From Zygnema cylindricum (lineage: Eukaryota; Streptophyta; Zygnematophyceae; Zygnematales; Zygnemataceae), in assembly GCA_037447655.1 (NCBI GenBank), contig JBBHKE010000854.1:104775-147237 (forward strand): DNA of 42,463 nucleotides, in the 5' to 3' direction. Within the stretch, counting starts at the first letter, position 1. Each line of letters starts with the position of its first letter. The notes beneath the pieces were generated by a model, which was given only the letters and a program-made list of their open reading frames with translations, was not told the origin of the DNA and did not search any database. A program made the translations under genes and the position numbers. Shown in pieces: positions 1 through 9,300 of this stretch.

Positions 1-1051
1 AACAAAAATCCGTTTATCACATTGAGATCTTTAATTTTTTTTTCTTTCAACTCTGTCCCATAAAAAAAAGAAGGCAAAAACGCAGAAAAAAAAATCTAAA
101 CCTGCTAATGAAGTAAATTCCAACTGTATATAGAAGGCACAGAAAGTGGATAGGGGAAGAAAGGGAAGTGGGCTAGCGGAGGAGAGAAGGAGAGGGGGAG
201 AAAGAGAGACAGAGAGAGAGAGAGGATTTTTTTCCTCTATCTCCCTTTTCTTTTCTTTTTTTAAGAGGTTCTTTGAGAAACTTCGAGTTCCGGAAATCCT
301 GTACATTCGTCGAAAGGTCTCGAGAAAAAAAAATCGCAACATTCTCCGATAACAATCTCGGCCGTAGTGTAAACGATGAGATCGCCCATCACATGCCCTG
401 TTTCAGTTTCAGTTTCAGTTTTAAAAATTAATTTTGGTTTTTGGTTTTGGTTTTAGTTTTAGTTTTAGCTCCGGTTTTCAGTTTTAGTTTTAAACTCCGT
501 TTCCATTTAAGTTCTGTTGTGGTTTCTGTTTTAGTTTCCATTTTCGTTTCGGTTTTAGTTTTAGTTTTACTTCTTGTTTTTATTTTGGCGTTACTTTTTG
601 TTTTAACTTTTTTTTTTAGTTTTAATTTTCATTTTCATTTTTCTTTTACTTCTCTTTTTACTTTTACTTTTTAATTTTTCTTTTAGTTTTGGATTGAGTT
701 TGAAATCCAGTTTCAATTTTAAATTCCGAATTAATTTTTGTTTCAATTTCATTTTTCTTTCAGTTCTAGTTTTTTTTGACAATTTTAGGTTTGGTTATCG
801 GTTCTAAGTTTTTAAATTTTTGGTTAAGAATTAATTTCTGCTCTCAATTAAAAAAAAAAAAAAAAACCATGTGAAGCAAGAAAATTCAAACCCAAAAAAA
901 TACAACAGATTTCTAGATCCAGAAGCCAAGATGAGTTGGAAAACGAAGCGGTTCCGATATCAGTGAAAAATATGCGCCTAAAAGTAAGATTTGGTTGACA
1001 AACGCTGCAAAACAGAGGGATCTCTAGATCCATTTGAGAAAAGTAATCTAA
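1..1051. repeat. Noncoding flank with GA tract and degenerate T-rich short repeats
   Basis: No gene is recognisable here. Positions 134-232 hold a GA/GGA-rich purine tract. Positions 400-830 are a degenerate hexanucleotide-like array built on GTTTTA, GTTTTG and GTTTCA, strongly T-rich on this strand. Open frames across it are low-complexity (Val/Leu/Phe runs) and are not genes. A 17-base A run lies at about 849-866. The stretch is downstream of the minus-strand gene that ends near 1113 and may include its 3' UTR; an AATAAA on the minus strand can be read near 578-583, too far away to be convincing. Confidence 0.6.
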
Positions 1052-1107
1052 GGGGGAATTAACACCTCCTCTGTTGTTTGGGGGAATTAACACCTCCTCT
1101 GTTGTTT
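1052..1107. repeat. Perfect 28-bp tandem duplication
   Basis: The 28 bases at 1052-1079, beginning GGGGGAATTAACACC, are repeated without a mismatch at 1080-1107. They lie just downstream of the predicted stop codon of the minus-strand plastid-protein gene, so they would fall in its 3' UTR. The perfect identity implies a recent event. Confidence 0.9.
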
Positions 1108-1112
1108 CCTAA

Positions 1113-3844
1113 TTAAGGACCTCGCATTGCCTGAAAAAACGAGTGCAGACACATCTTTGCCACGAAATAACCAAAACTCATAGAACTGGAAAGAGTAAAG
1201 ACAAATGTAGGTATTCACTCTCGATTGCAAGTGAGTTTCGGTGGTATGTGAGGGTCGACTACTTCTGCATACTGACACATTCATGACTTACCTAGGCAAA
1301 GGGTATTTTATTAAAGCATAGTTCTTGAGGGCGGAAAATGATGAAGTATTATGCTTGTTTAATTCAATCACTAAATATAATGTGGTTTCGCTTACTTGTA
1401 TTTTACTTAGAAAAAATCAAATGAACATGTCGTCACATTCCCACTTTAAACATAGAATTCGCGGCAGTTATCCCGAGTACCCAGTAGGACGAGAGAAACT
1501 AGATAATGGATATGGTTGAAGCGAGATGACCGGCGGAGAGGGAGAGGGAAAGAGAGAGAGAGAGGACAGAGAGAGAGGGAGGGGAAGGGAGAGAGTGAGG
1601 GGAGAGTAGGGGAGTGAGAGAGAAAGAGAGAGCCTCACATTCAGAAAAGCTCCAGCGGCTTGCACAGTTCCTGCGGCTACGAGAATTCCAGCGACACTTA
1701 AGAAAGACCAGTTCTGCAAAAAAAAACCTTCTCCAATGAGAATTCCCGATATTTAATTCCTCACAAGCCCCTTAGTATCGCTCTTGGCTGTCCCCATATC
1801 CCATCGCGTGCACCATAGTTCTAAATCGCAGACTTGTCCCGTGTTTTTCGTTCAAAGTTTACCACGAAATATGCGATTTACTCACTCGCATTTACTTACT
1901 AAAAATTGAATTGAAACGTATAGTATAAGGCATATACACACATAGTTGGTAATAGACATTGTACCATCCAGGATAACTCTTAAGGACATTGTATAAAGAA
2001 ATATCGAACTGGCAAAAAGTGGACAACACTGTTTTTTCTGTCCATGCTACTATTCCGGTTTTCCAGACTAATTGTGTCGTTAATATCTCACCCTGGGTAA
2101 ACGAGGGAGTTTTGGAAGCTTCCATCCAGGCTTCTTTAAAAGGACTTGCTTCTCTCCAACAGCCTGGGACCCAGCCTCACTGTCCAAATGACCCACCTTC
2201 TTAAAGTCATTTATTTTTTCTTCGAAAAAAAACCGACAGAAAAGATTGCAAGTGACAGGACATGAGTGTAGAAAACAAGATTTTCGCAATAATATTGTTA
2301 TCTACAAGGGTTTCAAAAATACAAGCAAGCAAATGCAGCTCAGTTAAAAGCAACAGTTATCTACCTTGAAGCACTTGAAACATTCTCCCTTTTCGCTCCA
2401 TTAACGGTGACTATTCCGCGTCGTTGTTTGATAGTTTCACTCCTTTGAGCAAACCTCCCTGTTAAAAAAAATGGAACTAAAATGTAAGGTGAATCCACGT
2501 AACGAATTGAAGTAGCAAAAAACAATGCTCGTAAACGAAGAACTAAAAAAAATATTGCAGGCGAGAAAAGTCCTTGTCGTGATAAACGGACGAGTGCGAA
2601 AAGCTTAGCTTTCGATGTGACCAAATTTAGGAACATATAGGAAAAAAATCAAGATCTCCACATCTTGCCATAAAAACTACAAGAATTGGTGGCACGACCA
2701 AAATTTACCAAAGACCATAAACTATAAGAAATGGAGGAGAAAACAATTTTGACTTGAAGAAACAGCAATCCGAGAAAATGAGGGCAGTAGCGTCCTATTG
2801 GTGAGAGCAAAATTAAAATAGAAAAAGAGAAACCCAGGAAGGAAAGATGCCCTGCCTCCGACACATGAAAAATGGAACCAACATTTTACCAAAATAGTGA
2901 TGGAGACTCAGAAAAACTGCATTCCGGAGAATTCGGACGGCACACTCCGTGCATTGTTATTAGCATCAAGGATTTATTGATGTAGGGTTTATATTAGTGG
3001 TATTGCTTCTAATTCAGTTCCAAGTGACGTGACTGGTTTTGAACCGTTTAAAGAACCAGAGTTAAGAATCAGAAAACAATTTGATACTATTTTAGGTCCG
3101 CGGGGTAAAATTTAGGGGCAAGGATGACACTAATAGCAGTATACGGTTGAAATGCCCTATTGGTGAGAGCGGAATTACAAAAAAAAAAAAACTCAGGAAT
3201 CTCTTTTTTTTCTTGGTTCTCTGTAAAATATTAAACCAACATTTACCAGAAAAGCAACTGAGAATGCGACTCACTGTTTCACCGTATCCATTCCATTCAC
3301 ATCGAATCCTACGGAAAAATCGGCGATAGGAAAATGAACAATGTGATATTAACTGAACAGTGAAGATTGCGGTAGAATTCAAGAATAAAAAAAATGAATT
3401 CATAAAATGCAGAAAAAATTAAAGTAGAGCAAGTCAAAACTGTCAAGCGGTTGTCTGATTTGAAATGTATAATTCTCCAGTGAACAATATTCCCCCCATT
3501 CCTCATATTCAGCTCGACGGTTCAAACGATCCAGGAGGAGAAATAGAAAAGTGTCACGTCGCAGACTTGTATTCGTGCGATTCTACGGAGTGTGACATAC
3601 GTCACGCGGGACAACAGTCCAGGCCCTGCCGCCCACCTGGAGATGTCCGTCGGAAATTTATTTCCAGCGGCTGTACGGAACCGAATCTCTCATAGGTACG
3701 CTTCGTTTGTCCTTTTCCGGGGCAGAACGCCACCTGGCGGCCGGTGACGGCAGCTGAGCATGGAGGAATACGGACGTGAGATTCCGTACCGTGTAGGGAA
3801 AACGCCGACACGTGGCAGGACATGGACACTAGCGAGGCAGCCAT
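1113..3844 (-). CDS. Predicted plastid-targeted small membrane protein (five exons)
   Basis: I do not recognise the family. The model comes from splice signals and codon phase: exon 1 3844-3637, exon 2 2458-2365, exon 3 2179-2092, exon 4 1713-1639, exon 5 1130-1113 (stop TAA). Donors are CCAG|GTGGGC, CAAG|GTAGAT, CAGG|GTGAGA and GAAT|GTGAGG; every acceptor ends in AG, and phases agree at all junctions (1, 2, 0, 0). In exon 2 the other two frames hit stops. The product is about 160 aa. It starts MAASLVSMSCHVSAF in a good context (AAAATGGC) and is rich in Ser, Arg and hydroxylated residues with few acidic ones over about 50 residues, as in plastid transit peptides. Residues about 102-130 are basic with a KKPGWKLPKLPRLPR segment. 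Residues about 133-153 form one hydrophobic helix (FLSVAGILVAAGTVQAAGAF). Exon 5 is the weakest call: an alternative terminal exon at 1498-1433 is also in phase. Exons 1-4 are moderately sure; function is unknown. Confidence 0.55.
1525..1632. repeat. GA-rich microsatellite in intron 4 of the plastid-protein gene
   Basis: This is an almost pure purine tract (GAGA, GGGA and AGAG units) on the plus strand. In the minus-strand transcript it reads as CT-rich sequence immediately after the exon 4 donor. It could act as the polypyrimidine tract for the alternative acceptor at about 1499. Confidence 0.85.
2780..3290. repeat. Two diverged copies of a roughly 130-bp sequence in intron 1 of the plastid-protein gene
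   Basis: The block at about 2785-2935 shares CCTATTGGTGAGAGC, an A-rich run, a CAGGAA segment, an ACCAACATTT segment and a CAGAAAA/ACTGAGAATGC-like segment, in the same order, with the block at about 3150-3290. The copies are in direct orientation about 360 bp apart and clearly diverged. No terminal repeats or coding capacity are seen, so this is an old duplication or two relics of one element. Confidence 0.5.
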
Positions 3845-3960
3845 TTTGAAGGTCCTATCTGCCCGGAAGCAGTGAAGAAAAGAGAGAGGAAGGGAGAGGG
3901 AGAGGGAGACTAGTAGAGAGAGCAGATCGTTGAGGCGAGATAGAAATGACGTACACTTTT
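3845..3960 (-). promoter_or_regulatory. 5' UTR/proximal promoter of the plastid-protein gene, with GA tract
   Basis: This is the upstream side of the minus-strand start codon at 3844. A GA-rich tract at 3873-3922 would read CT-rich in the transcript direction; pyrimidine-rich patches near transcription starts are common in plant promoters. No TATA box is evident. The assignment depends on the gene model being right. Confidence 0.3.
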
Positions 3961-4051
3961 TTGCCTTATCCGGAAAGTACGGAGATTCAATCTTATGGAC
4001 TTTTCACGTTTTCCTGCGCTCCAGTTCGTACTTTTTGTACGAAACAGCCTT

Positions 4052-4305
4052 GTCCTGGACAAAGAGTTCTATGGTACGTTTGCGTATTTCCCGCAGGTTC
4101 TATGCTCCTGTATTAGGTAAGTACAGTGCAATTATGTCCTGGAGAGTGAGTTCTATGCTTCGTACACTTATTCTCAGAAAGTTCTATGCCGCTGCTTCTA
4201 GTTCAGTAAATTACATTAATGTCCTAGAAAGGGAGTTCGTTTTACGGTAGGTAAGCGTACTTCACGCAAGTTCTATGATCCTGTTCTCAGGTGACTGCGC
4301 GGTTG
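4052..4305. repeat. Three diverged tandem copies of an 84-85 bp unit
   Basis: Copies begin at 4052, 4136 and 4221, each with GTCCTGGA or GTCCTAGA followed by GAGTTC, and each contains a second AGTTCTATG or GGTTCTATG about 40 bases later. Spacing is 84 then 85 bp. Copies have diverged by substitutions and small gaps. A weaker, older copy may precede them (about 3965-4051). Just before copy 1, GTTCGTAC at 4024-4031 and GTACGAAA at 4037-4044 form a short hairpin around a T5 loop. No coding role is seen. Confidence 0.65.
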
Positions 4306-5063
4306 AGCAGCGCTAACTAGACAACGAAACGTTTTGCTGTAGTTCCGACGGTTCTGCGAAATTTCGGAAGTGTACCATAAGGCTGCCGCCCGTGTTGCTG
4401 TCGCAGTTTGCGCGGCATCCAGGGGGGGAACCGGGGAAGGCTCGCCCGTGTCGCCGTACACGGGCGATTCAGTACGGCCGAATGGTACACGAATACAAGG
4501 ACGTACTGTACTGTAGTTTGACATTTTCCAGTTTCCACGGCAGGTGAATGTATGGGCCGTAACGCTGTGAACTTCAGTTGCATACTGCCAAGCACAAAAA
4601 TGTCGGACACCTGTCACATGCTTCACTCTTAATCACCAAAACATCGTAGCCGTCCATACTTCGTCGCTTTACTATCGATTTCATGTTCTTCAAGGTATCA
4701 TCCAAACCTCCCCGTCATGCTCACGATGAGAAACTACCGAGTATAGGCACCACTAACATACGAAGTTACGAACCACTAACAGAGAAACCCTTAAACCCAC
4801 CCGATTCGGCGGAGCCCCCCGAGGGAGTTCCCGACCTCGTCGCCGATCCACACTACCCATGGCCGGTCGAACAGCGTCCGTCGACGCTTGCGCTCCCTGC
4901 GCCGCCCGAGACAGGCGCGTACGACAGGACGACGAGGCCCCTCCTTTCGCCAGACCGCCGACCATCTGTACGGAGGAACCCATCCAAAGCACCACTCCCA
5001 AACAGCCAACTATCTCCCCCGCCACCAGAATAAAGTCATCCGCAGCATCGCAGTGTGCACGCA
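4306..5063. other. GC-rich intergenic block, open in several frames, no recognised gene
   Basis: The composition is clearly more GC-rich than the flanks, so both strands stay open by chance; the longest frames are about 115 aa on each strand, proline-rich on plus (4683-5033) and Arg/Gly-rich on minus. None has a recognisable domain, and overlapping open frames on both strands argue against coding. It contains several GTAC-core motifs (about 4458, 4471, 4967). It may be an upstream regulatory island of the minus-strand plastid-protein gene. Confidence 0.35.
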
Positions 5064-5564
5064 AATCATAGCCGTTCTATGTATTCAATGCCTCCATTAT
5101 TTCACATTCATGTCACAGAAATATATACTACAGAGACTGGTTTTGGTATCTGGGCCGAGGTAGATCAGATAGTCACGTCACTTAGTCCATTACTTTCCTG
5201 TGTGCACCACAGAGAGTCACAAGAAACAGTCGCGATATCACTAAATGCAACTAAAAATGTTAGAGGAAGTCTAGTTTTGCTGTTATCTAGGCCTAAGCAG
5301 TACGCAAATTCATACCGTTTGTTTATTTCTTTTGGTGCTTTAATCGCAGATCATTGAAAAAGCATTCGACTTCACAAAAAAATGCAATGGCAGAACCGTC
5401 TGAGAGCACGAATGGGGCAATGCAAACGATTGGGAAAAAAGACGAACTCACACCGGCGATGTGAATCTACAGTAAATATGTACTGAAAGCCAAGGCAGGG
5501 AATATTGTTGCTAAAATTATTGCAGTTCTATCAAAAGCTACAGCTCTAAACTTGAAAAAAAAGA
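5064..5564. other. Intergenic, nothing recognised
   Basis: AT-richer sequence with no open frame of convincing composition, no inverted repeats I can see and no RNA gene signature. Confidence 0.5.
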
Positions 5565-6200
5565 AAAAATATAAGTCAAGAAAACAAGAAGACTACCAAA
5601 ACTACACAGAAGCGTGCCTGTTTCCCAATCATGGACAAAAAGCAAAAAGGCCGGACTTTGATTTCAATCACAGAAAAAAAGAACAACCAACACCAAACGT
5701 GCTCTGTTATTTGGCGGACATGAAAACGGGACAATACAGAAAAAAAAACAAAAAACAAACGAAATCATAAGCACCTTCAAGTTACAGAAAACAGAATCGG
5801 ATATTGAATATTGCAGGATGGGACATCTGTTATTAAACAGAAAGTCATACTGGCGATACGAATACACAGTTAGTAAGCAAGGTAAGGAATCGTGCGGCAA
5901 GGAATAATACAAGTCCACAAAACAAGAAGACTTGCAAAACTACACAAGAAGCATGTCTGCCTCTGTTTTGCGACAGAAGGAATTGAAGCAAAAATGCAAA
6001 ACAAGGGTGGATTAGATCAGAAAAAAAAAAAAAAACAAACAAAAATAGAAACAGCACATGCTTCGTCCATCACCATTTACAGGAAAAAAAAACGAAACAA
6101 GATAAATTACAGAAACCGTAACCTCTTTTCGGGTTACAGAAAATAGAATCGAATATTGAATATCGAGAGACACAACAATATCATCATCTGTCTGAATTGC
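5565..6200. repeat. Diverged direct repeat with about 348-bp period downstream of nitrate reductase
   Basis: The segment from about 5568 (AAAACAAGAAGACTACCAAAACTACACA) recurs at about 5920 (AAAACAAGAAGACTTGCAAAACTACACA). The later segment at about 5778 (GTTACAGAAAACAGAATCGGATATTGAATAT) recurs at about 6132 in the same order. The two copies are in tandem and roughly 80% alike by eye. They are A-rich on the plus strand and lie beyond the 3' end of the minus-strand nitrate reductase gene. No coding capacity is apparent. Confidence 0.65.
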
Positions 6201-6237
6201 AGACAGAACACACTGCGGACATTTACCCTTTACTATA

Positions 6238-6243
6238 TTTATT
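6238..6243 (-). terminator. Candidate polyadenylation signal of nitrate reductase
   Basis: On the minus strand this reads AATAAA, within AATAATAAATATAG-like AT-rich sequence, about 90 bases past the nitrate reductase stop codon. Plant poly(A) signals are loose, so position and composition are the main support. Confidence 0.4.
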
Positions 6244-6329
6244 ATATTACATAACCGATTTCTATCCTACCCTTCCCATTCCTACCTCAAAAACAAATCC
6301 CTAGAACAACAAAACCCTGGCCCAATTTT

Positions 6330-9300
6330 TTAAAAAGTAAGCATATGGTCCGGTGAATAGCCCATTTTCTCCAAATTAGGAATACATGCAAATTTGAGCA
6401 TTCCCGGGGGCCCGCACATAAACGCCACCGTATCCTCTCCTCCCGGGGGCAAATGAGCCCTCAACATTTCCTCCGACATCCTTCCCGTACTGAATTTCCA
6501 GCCCTCCGGTCCCGGAGACTCGATCGTATACCATACGTGAACGTTGGGGTGTTTCTCAACCCAGTTGTCCAAATCCTCCTTGAGAAGAATGTCTTGATCT
6601 GTTCTGTTCGCATAAATAAGCCACACTTCCGTTTGGTCCTCGGGATCTTTCGTTATGGCTTGAATGACTTGGTACATGGGAGTGATCCCCGTCCCTCCCG
6701 CGAGCATCGACATTTTCGTACACGACTTCGGCTTTCCATTCACCGTAAAATTTCCTCTCCCCGTGTAATGGATGTGCCCGGTGGGTCCCTTAACGTCGAT
6801 CGTCTCTCCGATCTTCAACGACTCCAAATGTTGAGTCAAAAGTCCTCCGAGAGGAAACTGCTCGACCACTCCCTTGAAGTAAACCTTGATCACGAGATCG
6901 AAATACCCGACTTCGTCGTCGGAGCTCGTCGGAGTGTAAGCTCTCATCACGAATTTCCCATCCACCGTGGCGGAAAGGAACATGTGTTTCCCCACCGGCA
7001 ACCCCAAAATGTGCTCCGGGCTCTGCAACGCGAATCTGAACCTCCTCGTGTCATGACTCAAAACGTGTTTCTCGATCAGTTTGAACGGGATCCTCTCTCT
7101 GGGATTCAGAGCCACCAGCTTCTTCTTCTCTGTAATCATCGTCGTCGTTGTTGTCGTTGTCGTCTCTTCTGTTATGGTCAAATTCTCGGCCTTTTCAGAA
7201 ATGGTCGCGAGAGAGGGAGGCCTGAAAAGCGCTCCTCCTCTTACCGAACTGTCGGGAGTCAAAACCTCCGGAATCACCAGATGCCCGATAAAATAATCCT
7301 CCAACATCGCTTTCGCTTTGCTCGAATGAATGGCGTCAAACTCTTCCGTCGCGTCGGTTCCCGCGTTAATTACGATACTTTCAGCTCCTCCCGGATGGTC
7401 CTCCAAAAATTTGGTACAGTCGTAAACTTTCCCGTGAACCACGATCCACGGCGACTCTTCTGTGTCGTGCCTTTTCAGTTCCGCCATAGTTATGTTCCTG
7501 GCTCCCATGGAAAGTCCCGGAGACGAAATACTTTTGCTCATCGGTTTCAGTTTGATTTCCGGGAGCACCGTCTCCTCCTCCTTCACCATCCAGCCACCGG
7601 TTTCGTTTCCGGGACGGGTCGGGTGTTCGAAACTCAATCCGATCCCTCCCTCCTTTGGGCGAGTGGGATGGATTTTTACTCGGAACCAGCAGTTATTCAT
7701 CATGCCCTGGATTCAAAGAAAAAGAAGAGGAAGAGAAAAAGAAAAAAAATTAGTTCAATTTCCATAAGATTACTTTGATTCGATTTTTGTTCATTATGCC
7801 CTGGGATTTCGAAAAGAGGAGAAAGCAAAAAAAGAAAAGGAGAGAAAAAAACTAAGAATCAGTTCCAGCTTCGATACAATTGGTTTATATTCTTCAACTA
7901 TATTTTTTGGATTATAAAAAAAAAGGCGAGGGAAAAGAAAGAAGGAGAAAGAATCGAAATAGTTACAGCTTGGATACAAATTACTTCGATTCGATTCATT
8001 CGCAACTGGCAGTTGTTCGTTGATGTAAAGGAAAAAAAAAAAGTGAAGAAAAAATTGAATTGGAATGAGTTCAAGTCCTATACAATGGATTCTGTTGTGT
8101 ATATTTCAGTCCAGCTTAGTGAGAAAGGTCGGTGTGGACAAACAGTTTTAGCTTTCCGTTTCTTTTCTTTTGCGATGGATCAAAAAAACTACCACCTTCC
8201 CCCCTCTCTAACAGCTCCGGCGGCTCCCTCTCCTTCCAGGCCATCTTCTCGCGGAAAGTAATAATCATCCCCCAATCCCATCCCCTCTCACCCTCTTCTT
8301 CCCTCCCCGTAGGTCCAACCCGTCCCTCTCCAGAGTCCACAGCCCCCAGCACCAGAGGCTCGGCTCCCAACCCTCCCCTCTTCCCTCTTCCCCCCCTTTC
8401 CCCTCCAGAAAGACACGCTCTCCCTCCCTCACCATTACGTTCCACGTGATCTTCTCAGGCTGCGTGTTGAGGCCCGCGTCCCACGCGCGCACGACAGCCT
8501 CCTTGCCACCCCACATGTCGAGCGCGTCGACCTCGAGCGCCCAGTGCACCCAGCACCAGAGGCGGCCGTGCGGGGTGGGCTGCTCGTAGCGCGAAATCTG
8601 CGCCAGCCGCCACGTGGCGCCGGAGTCCAGGGAGACCTCCACACGGGTGATTTTGCGGCCACCGCCTAGTGGGGGGAGGGGAGAGAGGGATTTAGAGGGG
8701 GAAAGGGAAAGGGAGGAAGGGAGCGGAGGGGATTTAGAGTACTGAGGGGGAGGGGGAGGGGGAGTTATTTAGGAAGGGGATTTTAAGTTTGGTGAGGGCA
8801 TGGGAAGGGAGGGGAGATCAGAGAGGAGTCCGGGGAGACTTTGAGGTAGGTGACTTAGGGGCCGAGAGGCTTGGTTAAGGGGGAGAGGGGAAGGGGGAGG
8901 CGGGGAGAGCGGGAGAGCGGGAGACGGGAAGGAGGAAATGGGAAAGCAGGGAAAAGGAGGGGAGGAAGAAGAAGGAAGCGCAATGAGAAAATGTGATGGG
9001 AGAAGAGAAGAAGTAAAATGGGAGAGGAATGGGAGGACAAAGGGAGCGAAATGGGAGAGGAAACAGACAAAATGGGACAGAAAAGTGAGAAAATGGGAGA
9101 GAAAAAAGAGAAGACAAAATGGGGGAGGAAAGTGAGGAAACGACGACGGAGATGGAAAAGAATAGTGTAACTCTGTGATGAAAGAGAAAAGATAGGGGAA
9201 GAGAGAGAGAGACAAAATGGGACGAGGAAAAAAATCGGGAAAGGAGAGAAGAGATAAAAAACTGGGGAAAAAAAACGGGTAGTAATGCAAAATGTCGAAA

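Noticed and set aside
4273-5071. Pro-rich and Arg-rich frames of 70-117 aa
   Set aside because: Same reason: GC-driven openness in five frames, no recognisable family.
6453-7778. 441-aa plus-strand frame opposite nitrate reductase exon 4
   Set aside because: It is the antisense shadow of a GC-rich coding exon; the minus strand encodes clear cytochrome b5 and FAD/NADH domains.
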